64,000 nucleotides of DNA from Prorocentrum cordatum (GCA_963575745.1 CAUYUJ010016138.1:361926-425925), one strand, 5' to 3'; positions 44,111 through 55,369 are shown, counted from the stretch's first letter. Numbers and translations: made by a program. Notes: generated by a model not told the origin, from the sequence alone.

Positions 44111-44325
44111 GTTCAGGGAGGCGCAAACACACTTCAAAGTTTGGGGCCCTTGTGGGGGTGGAGAGGGGGTCCAGGGTCCAGGGTAAACGATAAAGAGTGA
44201 TGGGCCCGGGATGGGCCCTGGCGGCCTCAGCGACGGCACGAGCTTCCCCTAAATGATCTCACGATCCACCTCCCTCTTCCTCCTTCTCCTCGTTCTCCGT
44301 CCTCCTCTTTTTTGTGTCCCTGAAG

Positions 44326-45885
44326 GTTACGGCGACGGCATTTGATACGACAGCTCCTGGGAGGGCCAGCAGCGGCCCCGTTCGCCCCAGTGGGCATGCC
44401 GAGCGTGCCAACGGTATTGTTCGCAACCTGGACGACGACTTCGCATGGGCCAGCGACTACCTTGATGTGCTGAATAAGAACATCCACATTGGTGCGGACG
44501 GGCTTCAGCACTGGGGCAGTCCTAGTGGACCAATTTTGGGACGAGCTCGCGACGCTGAGGAGATCTACGCCAAGGCCATCGAGGGCAAGACGGTGAGCCT
44601 TGGCTATGCAGGCGTGGACGCTCCTGGTTGCAGCCTCATCGTGCAGTGCACTGCCGTGGAAGACCGAGGGGCGCCATGCCCAAAGCCGCGGGTATTGTGG
44701 GCAATTGAGTCCGACCCCCATTGCCAGCGCGAGCTCAAGCTTCATCCCAGCAACATCGAGGCGATCTACGGGGATCTAGACTCCTTCTGGCTCCCGGACA
44801 TATACCACAAAATGCAACAGATCATTGCAAGTGGTCAACGCATCACCCTGGGCGCCATGCTGCCATTGATTCAGTCTGAGGTTGCCGTCACGCTTGACAA
44901 TGCGGACATTATCACAGGCAATGTCAAGCGCCTTCAATCCACCGACGTGCACGTGGCTGGCATCAGCTGCAAGCCCTTTGCCCCCATTGGGGCCCACGAG
45001 GGCGAGTCTTCAGAAGAAATGACAGCCACAGCCGCTTGGGGTGCTCTGATGACCGTTCTGAACTGTTCGACCGTGCTGGTGGAGGAATCACATCTGTTCC
45101 AGGTCAGCATCTTGCAGCGTATGTTCAAGGACAGGTACATCTGGCAGGCGATGGTTCTTGACGGAGTGGACTTTGGGCACCCTGTTAGGCGGAGGCGTTT
45201 CTATGGAGTGGGACATCACCTCACAAAAGTTGGCAGCGCCCTAGCAGACTTCAAGAACATCATCCCGTGCTTCTACAGGGCGCGGGACCCGTCCTTCACG
45301 CACGAGAGTTTCATGGTGGCCCAGTCCGATGGGCAGTTTGAGGAAGAGCTCGACAGTGAGCTTGAGTGGGCGAGCCGCAGGAAGAAAAGCTGTGCGTTCT
45401 CGGTGCCGTTATGCGAACTTAAGCAGCAGGCCAACCCCTTCGAAGCAGCGCTGACGAAACCAGAAAAGGACATCCTCAGAGACTACGAGAACCAGAGCAA
45501 GAGCTCGGACGGCTCGGTCCCCATCTGCTGCAATCTCAACCAGAAGCCGTCTGCAAACCGTGGAGTGTCAAGCGCTGGCTCGATCATGTATACAGTCTGC
45601 GCCAATCCTTCCCTTCACTTCCAGACCAATTCTGATCATCGTAGGTGGTTGGTCCCCAGCGAGCTTTTGCTCGTCCAGGGGTTTCCGGTGAAGCTGTGCC
45701 AGACTAACGTACTGGCGCCCTCAGGTTCCCAGCAACGCTTGGCTTGCTCGTTCCAGGTGCCGAACAGTTGCAGGAATCGGCAGGAAACTTTCAGGCAGAT
45801 CGGGAACAGCATGCAAGTCATGGTCGTAGCGGCGGCACTCTTTTACACCGCGGTGTTCACTCAATGGCCCCAGTCTGGAATTTAA
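44326..45885 (+). CDS. Gene C, cytosine-5 DNA methyltransferase-like exon
   Basis: C5-methyltransferase motifs appear in order. Motif I is SLGYAGVDAPG (44596-44628), then an acidic AIESD (motif II). Motif IV is VAGISCKPFAPIG (44952-44990), keeping the catalytic Cys (44967-44969) but with S-C-K in place of P-C-Q. Motif VI is VLVEESHLF (ENV altered). Motif VIII is GHPVRRRRFYGVG. Motif IX-like LLLVQGFP comes next, and motif X is RQIGNSMQVMVVAAAL (about 45793-45840). It ends at TAA 45883-45885. It is divergent but retains the fold signature. In my memory dinoflagellates carry expanded families of such proteins. Activity is uncertain because motifs IV and VI are changed. It shares strand and a phase-0 intron with the linker exon. 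Confidence 0.8.
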   Translation, partial: VTATAFDTTAPGRASSGPVRPSGHAERANGIVRNLDDDFAWASDYLDVLNKNIHIGADGLQHWGSPSGPILGRARDAEEIYAKAIEGKTVSLGYAGVDAPGCSLIVQCTAVEDRGAPCPKPRVLWAIESDPHCQRELKLHPSNIEAIYGDLDSFWLPDIYHKMQQIIASGQRITLGAMLPLIQSEVAVTLDNADIITGNVKRLQSTDVHVAGISCKPFAPIGAHEGESSEEMTATAAWGALMTVLNCSTVLVEESHLFQVSILQRMFKDRYIWQAMVLDGVDFGHPVRRRRFYGVGHHLTKVGSALADFKNIIPCFYRARDPSFTHESFMVAQSDGQFEEELDSELEWASRRKKSCAFSVPLCELKQQANPFEAALTKPEKDILRDYENQSKSSDGSVPICCNLNQKPSANRGVSSAGSIMYTVCANPSLHFQTNSDHRRWLVPSELLLVQGFPVKLCQTNVLAPSGSQQRLACSFQVPNSCRNRQETFRQIGNSMQVMVVAAALFYTAVFTQWPQSGI

Positions 45886-46615
45886 TCATATCTTCGCCAG
45901 GCTTTGCCGCCATGAATGCGAGAGTGATGAGCGAAGGGTGCAGGAGGAGGCAGGATGAGATGGATTTGGAGTGGGGGGTGGTGGGGGAGAGTTTCCTTCA
46001 GTACAGTTGAGTAATTCTGGAAGCCTCGTCAGGAAGGCTCTCCAACTTTCTTCAGTTAGACGAGGTGTGCGATCCTGCGAGTCGTGGGACTTCGCGGCGC
46101 AGCGAACGTGCGCTCATCTCAGCATATTAAAATGCATTCTATTGCACTTGTACAACACCGTTTCGAATAGAGGCCCGCAGATCCTCCGCCTCCTCCTCCT
46201 CAGCCTTCCCTGGTCCCTGGACTTTCTACTGGCTCCTACTAGGTCACCTCTGACATTGCCATGAGATTAAAGCGTGGATGTAATCGCGTCTCGCGTCTAA
46301 ACTTAAGTGAATCCTGCAAGTGGGGTGCAGCCCGGGGTCGCGCATTCTCCAGGGATCGGGCGAAACGTGTGCTTGCTGAAAACAGGTTCGGTTGGGGGCA
46401 CAACTGCTGTTGCTGCTGATGCTGCTGCTGCTGCTTATGCTCTCTCTCTCTCTCCTCCTCCGGATGCCACAATCCCCCTCCTCTCACGCAGCTTGTTTGG
46501 CTTTTTGCCCTCTGGGCGTCAGTGGCCCACTTCACAGTCTTGCCAAGACATCTCAGGGAACGGACGAACTTCTACTGAGCTCGTCCAGCTCTCACTGCAC
46601 CTCGTCAGAATTATC
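45886..46615. other. Intergenic stretch between genes C and D
   Basis: 730 bases with a GCTGCTGTT run and CTCTCTC (46405-46460). It may hold the 3' end of gene C and the 5' leader of gene D. No separate gene. Confidence 0.55.
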
Positions 46616-49600
46616 ATGGCGGCACCGCCAGCGCAACCGAATATTCAGGACAAGTATAGGCCGTGCTCAAACATCAGGGAGCGATACCCTGGCGCCCCTG
46701 TCGGGATTCAGCTTCTGGATTGCATCCGTCGGGACTTCAGGGTCAGAGGGAGGGGCAAGCAACATCCTCGCCAAAGATCTCTCTCTCCCTCTTCTCACTG
46801 AAACCGATACCCCGATACCCCTGGGAATCCGTCAGTCAGGTCAATTTTTTTCTGGCTGCCAGGAGTTTCGCTGGGACTGGTCCAGGTGGAGCCAATCGAA
46901 GATGTTGCTTGTTCCCTTGGCCCCTCGGCCTCCTATCCAGGTGCGCACCAACCAGACTGCCTCCTTCTTCGATAAGAACGGCAACAGATTGATCGAGCCT
47001 CACCCCTGCAACAACCGTCAGAACCTTGTGCAAATCCAGACCTACAAAAAAGTATTCTCGAATTTGGTAATATCCAATCAGTGCGAGGCGCTGCAATTGC
47101 GGTGCTTTCCGAGAACATGGAGGCTCCCTGGCGGATGCTTACGTACGGATCCGTATCGCGGGCAGTTTACGCAGCACATGAGGAAGCACCCGACAACAAG
47201 AATGTCATTGAGACCATCAAGAACGGCTTGCTGGTTGACGAGTACGACCCCCTGCTACCCTTGGACTGCGCCGAGCACGTCCGCGACTTCTACAATAACT
47301 TCCATCAGGGTGTGAGCGTGATTTTCATGGAAGTGATCCAGAAAGTGGAGAAAGTGGATGCAGACTGGAAGTGCTGGGCGCATAAGAATGGCGTTCCGCT
47401 GTCTAAGGCAGGTCGCGGGGAAGAGGCTACTGGAAAAAGGATGTCGGAGTTTCTGGAATCACACTATTCTGAGATTTTTCCCAATCGAGATTTGTTCGAG
47501 TGTGTTCGCAGTCTCTGGAACAACATGAAGCGCTTGAAAATCGAGAAGCTGTTCGCGACGGTTGTTGGCGAGAATTGTGACTTCCTCCGGACTGGCCTAG
47601 ACCAGGCTTGCACCCTGAAGGTTCTGCACTTCTGGAGCGTACAGGTGACGAAATTCTGCGGCACTCCGCATTTCACCATCGACGAGCTCGGTGTCATGTT
47701 CGTCGAGGGCAGCAAGTTCATGTTCCCGCGCACGAGCGCCGACTGCCCATGGCTGATCCAGAGGCTGAGCCCCGACGCCGAGTTACGCATGAAGCTCATC
47801 CACACCGACATGAGGCCAAGCGTGATCTACAAGGACCTGTCGCCAAATGCTGCCCCAGCTCCGCCACCGATGAAGAAGCCAAAGAAGGGGGCCCCAGCAT
47901 TGCCTCCGATGATGCTTTCACAGAGCGTCGACATGGGCTCCAAGAAGGGAACGCGGCCGACCGAGTGGGCCGACGACGTGCACGCCCTGATCGACAACGC
48001 CACCTCTCAGTTCAACGAAGGGGTACCTGACCATGAACGCGCGATCGTCAAGGATCTGCCTCCTACTCATTCCTATTCTATTTTCCTTCCTCCTCATTTC
48101 CCAATCCTTCTCAGGGAGTTGGTCTGGAGGGTGTCGCTGCGGTTCTGCTTCAAAGGCGAGGACATGGTCGTGCGCACGACGTTCTCAAAGTGGTTCCAGC
48201 TCCGGGCCCACTTGTGCACTCTGGTCTCCACGTCGGCAATACAGGCGCAGATCAGTAACACTGGGAAGGGGGCCGAACAGCAGGCTGTGAGCAGAACCCT
48301 CATGGCCACGCTGACCAAGGTCACGGGAGTGGAGGTGAGAGATGTACCCAGAGCGTTGATTAAGGAGGATTTAGCCCCAATCACTGAGGACGACCTCGAA
48401 ACTCAGGCATCCACTCTCGGCGACGGCATCAAGAAGTTCATGGAGGGATCCTCTCATAAGAGACTTCGTTTTCACGCTGCCTACGTGGCCATGAACGCCT
48501 CTATCGACTCGGAGGCCGAGGACTTGAAGAATAAGGGCGGCAAGACTCTGAGCATCGCGGGCTTGATGAAGCTGATCAGTGACGCCAACCCTGTTCGCCT
48601 CGAGTGGGTCGATTTCGCAACGCAGATCAGCGACTTCACAAAGGTCAACGGGGCATTCCCGAAGGACTCCGTCGCCAACTGTTTCAAAGATGAAGGATCC
48701 GTGACTGAGTTTGCAATGCTTCGGGGCCGCTACGCGCTCAATGGTTTGGTCGACTTCCTGAGTGATGATAATGATGATTCCTACTACGGGCCGACGTTGA
48801 TGACGCTGAAGAAGGTCGCCACGTACTTCAAGACAGGCGACGGGAATGCCAACTCAGCCAATGCTGCCATCGTGGAGTGGGACGTGGCCCTCAAGCCCGG
48901 CAACGTGGCGCAGTGGGAGCAGAGCTGGGCGAACCTCTTCGAGGCGCTGATCTTGAAATCCGACCAAGCATCTCCGTCTGCTTTCCCGACAGCCAAAGCA
49001 CTGCTCGAAGCCGTGAGAGAAATTCTGAAGACACGCTCTCCTCCGAAGCTAGATTCGCAGTCGCCGCAGTCGCAGTCCAGCGGGTCCAAGACGGAATCCC
49101 AATCGCAAGGAGAGAGCACCAACACGGACGAGGCCATGAGCAAGCACAAGAAGTGCGAGGACGCAGAGGCCGAGACCGTCGCCGAGACCAAGAACAAGCT
49201 CCTCAGCATCACGGACATCGTGCATAAGCTGAGCATGGACGCCAGCAGTCACGCAGAGTCCATGAGTCTGAAGAGCCCAGTCATTCGCACCAAGAAGGAG
49301 GTCTTCAATGCGGCGATCCTGAAGTGCCTTTGCAATTCCATCCAATTGTACACGTTTGCCAAGGAAGTCATGCCCGAGAAGCCAAACCTCGTGGATATGA
49401 GCGTGGACTTGTCTGCGGGCAAAGGTGTCTTCCACAAGTTTGATCCTTCGAACGTTCAGTTCAAAGATGTGAAGATGTTCTTCGTTGGGAAGGTTACGCC
49501 AGAGCGCCAGTCTAACAATTGTTTTGATATTGCTGTCGTCCACGTGGTGCATGGTGAAGATGTCCTGGCTGCGATTCCGATCTATGTGTGCGGTGATGAT

Positions 49601-50104
49601 CAGATTGTACTTGGGTCTGATTGCTGCGTGGTCTCAGCATGGTTGACTCGTGTGGTCGTCGATGAGATGCCGACGTGCGCTCGCAACACCGAGGGAATCG
49701 ATATCCCCCTTGAACCGTCCACGCTTGAATCCGCCTTTGGCCAGGCGACCGTGCCCATCGGGCTGCCGTACCTGACGCCGAACGTGGTTACTATTGAGGC
49801 GATGTTGGCGCGCCAGGCATCGTCCGGGGAGGCGGGCGACACTACTACTACTACTACTACGGCGGCGGTCGAGCTCACGAGGCAGCCTGTGAACGGCGGG
49901 CCTGGTGGGCGCGCAGGTGGGCGCACTCCCAAGACGAAGGCCAAGACGCTCATTGGTGGGCCTGCTGCCATGAAGATGTACTCTGGCAGCCTGGTCGTGG
50001 AGGCGCATGCTGATGGCAAGTGCCAGCCTGGCAAGCAGGATACGGCCAGGGCGAAGCGTGAGGCTAAGGAGACGAGGGCTGCTGCTGCACACTTGCTCAA
50101 ATGA
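46616..50104 (+). CDS. Gene D: about 1060-residue protein of unknown function
   Basis: ATG at 46616 opens exon 1 (46616-46741; MAAPPAQPNIQDKYRPCSNI). Intron 46742-46940 (GT...CCAG, 199 bases) joins in phase 0 to exon 2, starting VRTNQTASFFDKNGN. At an A6 run (47046-47051) the frame must shift by one to reach the long frame that runs from about 47060 to TGA 50102-50104. A CT-rich segment 48023-48118 (GT...AG, 96 bases) looks like a third intron in phase 0. The protein is mostly helical, with a Ser/Gln-rich linker (about 49045-49130), a beta-rich C-terminal region, a (Thr)7 run (49840-49860) and a basic tail. No domain recognised; good coding character throughout. Confidence 0.75.
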
Positions 50105-50684
50105 GCATTCGCCTGCAAGCAGCAGCAGCATGTCAGCAAAGGGCGCCGTGGCCCCGCGCTGGCAGGCGTTCAGCTGGCCGCATGAGGCCAGAGTTTTCCC
50201 GCCACCACTGCTTGCTTGACAGTGTCGGCGGAAGGCTGCTCTCTGGGATGTGGGTTTCCCAATTGTGCAGCACGCTAGCTTTCGAAACGTCTGCAGGCAG
50301 GCTAGCTGCTTGCGATGCGGCGACGGCCAGACAAGACCGCCCGTCGCCGAGCCAGCTGGCGAGAGAAGGAAACACACACCTTTCCTCCGCCGTCCGTCCA
50401 TCCATCCTCAATTCCTCCATGTGTTCCTCCCTTGCCTCTTCTCTCGCCCTCGTCCTCTTTCTCAACCATCCGCTGATTCGCCGCTCCCTCCCCCTATCGC
50501 CTTGGACCTTGGGCCCCCCGTCATGATCCGTGCGCCTTCCATTTTCTTTACAGCATCGGGGGAATCTCAATCAGAATAGGGGGCCAAGACGCTTCACACT
50601 AGTGCAACGATGCCTCAAATCACGATGAATTCGGTAATTGCGGGATGAATGCGAAATAACGAACGAAGCAAACACACAGAAATA
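50105..50684. other. Non-coding stretch
   Basis: Probable 3' flank of gene D. CT-rich at 50370-50520. No gene seen. Confidence 0.5.
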
Positions 50685-50777
50685 CCCCCCCCCCAAAAAA
50701 GCCTCAAGATAGGACTCAAAAAAACAGGGGGTCCTAACCAATTTGGGGCCCTGTATAATGGAAGTGGACTTACTAAG
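50685..50777 (+). repeat. Repeat R5, right member of the inverted pair
   Basis: Inverted counterpart of 34582-34669 (see that entry). It may be part of a small element bounded by CCAAGAC (50584) and GTCTTGG (50795-50801). Confidence 0.8.
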
Positions 50778-51106
50778 TGGAACTCGCTTGTTCAGTCTTG
50801 GATGGGGGGGCCACAGGGCCCCAGGCGGATGCTCCCGCGGACCCATGGCGGGTTGATGCAGTGGACTTCTGGAAATTCAAAAGAAAATGGCCCGCCATTA
50901 TTCCCGCCTCTCCCTCGAGGGGGCGCTCCAGTCTGCGCGGGGACCTTGCCCCCGAGTCAATCGATGACCTCCTGGCCGTTTTCCAGCTCGAAGTCACATC
51001 GGTCACTGATGGGATATGCACCGCCACTCGCGTCTCGGTGGCGGGGTGGACCAACAAACACACGGCGCAAGAGGGAGAGAGAGGGAGCGAGAAAACAAAA
51101 AAAAAC

Positions 51107-51109
<3 letters not shown>

Positions 51110-51151
<42 letters not shown>
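51110..51151. repeat. (GA)n microsatellite
   Basis: About twenty GA units bordered by A-runs. Confidence 0.95.
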
Positions 51152-51156
<5 letters not shown>

Positions 51157-51239
51157 AAAAAGAAACAACAAGAAGGAGAGAGAGCCACCGAAGAAGTTCC
51201 AGGTGAGTTGCGCGCCCTTCAGGCCGGGCAGCATAGAAT

Positions 51240-51799
51240 GGAGTCATCGCAATGCGAGACGCGGAAGCAGCTTGAGCAGATGCGAAAGGGGCTGTTCATC
51301 GCTGAGAGAGCCATGCCCGTCATGGGCTACGCGGACTTGGACTTCCCGGGCCTTGACCCCCACCCGATCCTCTTGATGGCTGACCTCTCGGCCCTCGGCG
51401 CTGAGGCCGATGTCAAAGCGGCGCGGGCTCCGTGACTGGAGGGGGCGGGGCTCCACGATTCTCAGTGGGAGTTGGTTGTCAACTCCCACGATCGCAGTTG
51501 CAAGATGCCAGATGGCCGGGGACTAGGGAGCTGCCGCGCGGAAGGTCCGCGCCGCCCGTCGTGCCCTACGCCGCCGAGGCGGCGCTTGGAAGGAGTTCAA
51601 TGTTGCTGCCGCGGAGGGTGGACGTGCCCTCATCCATAGTGGTCTCGACCAATCTGGCAATCAAATTCGCGCGGACATACAAAGGAAGTGTCCGGCTACG
51701 AATGCGAAGGATATTTCTGCTAACGTTCGCATCAAGTACAACAGAACGAGTGGCACTGTCAACTTCGATGGCGTCCCGGCGGTCACGATTCAGACTTGA
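51240..51799 (+). pseudogene. ORF1-like part of retrotransposon 3
   Basis: The first piece (51240-51435) reads MESSQCETRKQLEQMRKGL then a Pro/Leu-rich end. After a frame change, WKEFNVAAAEGGRALIHSGL to NFDGVPAVTIQT (51587-51796) has a compact domain look. In relatives this position precedes the endonuclease. TGA ends it at 51797-51799, with coding-like sequence continuing beyond. Confidence 0.4.
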
Positions 51800-52082
51800 C
51801 AGGGCGTGGAAGCGCGCGCCTCCTTGCTGTGGAACTATGTGCCAATCAACGAGAGGACAGTGGTCCAGGAGGCGGGGCGGCTTGCTTTCGCTGCTCACTG
51901 CCATGCGTCGGAGACTCGCGCCCAGTCGCGCATGTAGTCCGATGCGGAATGCATGGCAGAAGGGGCCGTGCAAATCGGACAAGGTTCTCGCACTTCCTAC
52001 TTGGGGCACTCGGGTCTTTCTCCACCACCAGCAGGGCTTTCGACAGAACAAGTGTGAAGAGCTTAGTGGGTTCAGTCGTTGA

Positions 52083-52290
52083 CGCGCCATCGTCGCCTTG
52101 CAGGAGGTGCGCGGCGCGGCGGCTGAGCTCCCTATCCAGCTATACTTTCGCAGACTTGGCTGCGGCATGGTGGCATCGATCCCGCCCCACTCGGCTGGCG
52201 ACGTTGCCGTGATTTTCATGGTCGCGACACAAGCTCAACTTCAGGCTGGCTTTGAAGAAGAGCGAATACGTCACTCAGCACTTCTTCTTG
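52083..52290 (+). pseudogene. AP endonuclease fragment
   Basis: AIVALQEVRGAAAELPIQ, then CGMVASIPPHSAGDVAVIFM. The QE in ALQEV and the G-V-A-V-I strand match the start of exonuclease-endonuclease-phosphatase domains of non-LTR retrotransposons. The remainder of the domain is scrambled by frame changes. Confidence 0.6.
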
Positions 52291-53714
52291 GCCGCGCGCA
52301 CAGGCGGGCGGCTATCAGGCCCCCCCCCCCCCTGGACGATAGCAGACCGCGGCCGTCTGCTGCAACTTTCACAATTTCGGCCCCTCGGCAGAGCAGGCGG
52401 ACAGTCTCGCGGCCAGGATCAGAGCTGAGACGCAGGGGGCGGCTCAGAAACTTGAGAAGTTTACGGCGCTGGTCTCGGGGGTCTCAATTGCGCGCTCGAC
52501 GCGCCCAAGCGTCTGCGCGCCCCCGAGATCGACGGGGGTCTCCTGGCGCAGCCTCGACGACATGAACGCGGTGCCTCGCGGCGGCAGTCGCCCGCGGACC
52601 TCGCGGAGTTGGGCCCTGAGATGTCGACCCGCGTCGCAGCGGGGGTCAGAAGCTGGCGGCGCTGCGCCAGATCTTCACTTCTACCTTGCAGCGGGTACTT
52701 CTGCAATGGAATGCGATTGCGACTGTCTAGGCGGAACCGGGGGGATTGCGCGAGGCTGGCGCGTAAGGCGGCGCTCCCGTTTCGGTCGCATTCCGAGCTC
52801 GACTGCTACGACCTCAGGACCAGCAACAGGTGCTGGCCTTCCTCTGCCAGACGCAGGAGTATTCAGATATGTTCCAGCTGCTCATCAGTCAGTCGCCATG
52901 AGAGAGGTTCTCGCCGATTCCAAAGTGGAGAGAAACCAGGCGCCCGAGGCGGGGGGCGACCAGACTCGCCCGGGGTGGCTCGACCCGCGCTGTCCATCGA
53001 TCTCTAGAGAGGTTCATTTGGACGACATGGAGCTTGCCAGGGCCCTGCTCACTTGCGCGCCTATCGCGAGATAATCTTCCAGGGTGGATGAGTCCAACCA
53101 CGCGGTCTCGCTGTTCGCGCCAATGGATTTCCGTCGTCATTGCGAGCAGGTGAAGCTCGACATGCAGGATGTTCGCTCGGCCGCCGCCGCCGCGCAGGCG
53201 CGGGCTGAGCAGACTCCGCCTCATGAGAAGAAGCGTCTTCGAGCGCGCGCGGGGGCAGAGTGGCGGCGGGGGGAACTCTGCGCCCCGACAGGTAACACTC
53301 CCCCGCTCCAGGGCCTCGTGGGCCCCTCGTCTGGGCCCCCCCTCGGGCCCCCGCCCCGTCTGTCGCGGCCCAGGCCCGAGAGCAGTCGGCCCGCGTTCTT
53401 GCGCCAAAGATTCCGCCGCGCTCGAGCACCTTCGGAAGAGTTTTGACAAGCGTGTCACGCCTTCGAATGGCCCCGGGCTTTCCGGCCGACGCAGGAGATA
53501 ATTTCGCGCGCGATGGAGCGCGCCTCGCCCGCGGCCCCCGGCCCCGATGGGCCCCCCTGCGCGGCGCAGCAGCAGGCGAAGCTAGCGGCGTCTGTGCTCC
53601 TTGATACGTTGCAGACCCTGTTAAGTGGACGCCTTCCTCCAGTGGCTCTCAACGATCTACTTCTAGCTGGGGGGCTCCTCGTTTGTCCCAGGGGAACCAG
53701 CTGCCGCGAGACCC

Positions 53715-54470
53715 GTGTCGTTGAAGAACGCAGGCGCCAATATTCTGGCATCGGCTTGCAACTTTTCTTTGGGGCCTGTCCTCGCGGCAGATGCCCGCGT
53801 GGGCCGGCGAAGTTTGTTTGCTGGGAAATTGCGCGGACAATGTGACTTTCTTGGACAATCGGCCCGTGCAGCCAGCGCGCAGCCTGACGCGCGGGATCAG
53901 CTCCTTGCCCTGCTGCTGCTCGAGGCCGACAATGCCTTTCCTTCCCTCGCCCATCTCTTTCTGTAGCTCGCTCTCGAGCTCATCCGCTTCCTTTCTGGCT
54001 TCCAGAATTTCGCCCAGGCCACGTGTGCACTCGCAAATGCTTCGGTTGCCCTGCAAGGTATTTGTGAGTTCTTCTGCTACGTTGAATAAGGAGTCATGCA
54101 GGGTGGTCCGCTGAGTGGCTCGATGTGGGCTATTTGTATGGGCCCTCTAACTCGAGCGTGCGCAAGAGGCTAAACATAAACGGAGGGGCCAAGGTGGGGG
54201 TTTCTGCTGACGAAGTGGGGGTGCTTTTCCAGGCCCTGAATGCCCTTGCGAGTCTGCCTGGGTCTGTTCATGCGGCCACATCCTCGCGGGCCTCCAGTTG
54301 CAAATTCCGAAGTGCAAATTAATCCCAGTCGGAGCCGCCTTCTTTCCACAGCGACAGCAGCGAGTGCAGTCCTTCCTTGTGTCAGTGTCAGGAAATGCCC
54401 CCCCCCCGTCCCAGTTGTCGAGTGCGCGGGGTACGCAGGGGTGCGAATCGGCCCAGCAGCGACGAGATAA
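53715..54470 (+). pseudogene. Reverse transcriptase remnant, lineage 3
   Basis: Fingers to motif A: RRSLFAGKLRGQCDFLG then LLLLEADNAFPSLAH (53910-53954). Motif B: QGGPLSGSMWAICMGPL (54099-54149). Motif C: VSADEVGVLFQ (54200-54232), with the second Asp of the usual A-D-D replaced by Glu. Thumb: LAGLQLQIPKCKLIPVG. Each is in a different frame, with stops at 53964 and 54168, so it is inactive. Confidence 0.7.
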
Positions 54471-54496
54471 GTGACGCGGTGTTGAGCGTTTCGTGA

Positions 54497-55369
54497 GTGG
54501 CGCTGTGTGATTCTGGAAATTATTGCGACAAAGATTGCCCCCACAGTAGCAGTCACTCTTTGCTGCTCGAGAGCCGTCTCCAAATTCGGCGACCTCTCAC
54601 AGTTCTCCCCAGTGCTGCTAAATATTGCCAATTGGGAGGGTTGGGCTTTGCATCGTGTGCTCCACCTTCCCATGTTTTCTTCCTGCGTTCCTCCCTTTTC
54701 TTCCTTCGCTCGCGGTCGAAGGTCCGTCTTCAGTCGATGCGCGTCAACACCGCTGCGGCACGGTTCAGCTCAGCCGTCAGCGCGATCACGCATTGGCCCA
54801 GATTGTGGGAGAAACTCCACGACCAATGCAGAAAGCACCTCCCCATCACTTCCCGGGTCGGGGGGCAATGGTCACTTAGCCGTTCGACAGCCAAGCCGCT
54901 TGTTCAGGAGCTCGCTGCTGCCGCCGCCCCGTTCCTTTCCGATCCGGGATTTCACGAACCAGTTTGCTCAGCCCGCCGTGTCCTGGGTTTCGCTCTCGAG
55001 GACAATCCCAAGGCCTCCATCCAGAGAGCGATTGCTCGGGGCGTGGAAGAGACGTTCCTGGTCGACTCCCTCGGAGAAACCATAGTGAAGCGCAGTGCAA
55101 AATGGACCTCGAGGGCTCCATCTGCCCGTGCCCTGGCTGCCATGTCCTGGCCGTTTCCGAACTGCTCTTGCCCTTTTCTCTCCTGCCTGGCAAATCTCGA
55201 CGATCAAAACGTTGGCCGCAGGGGGGTGACGGTGCGGCGGATGTGTCCACAATACTGCCTCTGCAAATTCGGGTGTCGAAGCGAGCTGGATTCACAGCGC
55301 CACTACCTCAGCTGCCCTGGACGGTGGTGCTCAATGCGTGGCGGCCCCAGGGTCCCATTGAAACGATAA
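54497..55369 (+). pseudogene. C-terminal region of retrotransposon 3 with Cys/His knuckle
   Basis: One long open frame ends at 55369. Its last third has CPQYCLCKFGCRSELDSQRH then YLSCPGRW, a C-x3-C-x-C-x3-C ... H-x3-C cluster matching the terminal knuckle of such elements (for example patterns ending DS..HY..CP). The N-terminal third is less convincing. Confidence 0.55.

Larger units (their letters stand above)
51200..55369 (+). mobile_element. Decayed non-LTR retrotransposon 3, nearly full length
   Basis: Pieces in order on the + strand: a helical leader (51240-51432), an RNA-binding-like segment (51587-51796), an AP-type endonuclease (52080-52230), RT motifs A, B and C (53922-54214), a thumb (about 54290-54390), and a terminal Cys/His knuckle (55240-55325). 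Frame changes and stops (TGA 51797, TAG 53964 and others) show it is inactive. Ends and target duplications were not found. Confidence 0.7.

Noticed and set aside
47067-47081. 15-base GT...AG segment as an ultra-short intron in gene D
   Set aside because: Removing it does not repair the frame; the shift is better placed at the adjacent A6 run.
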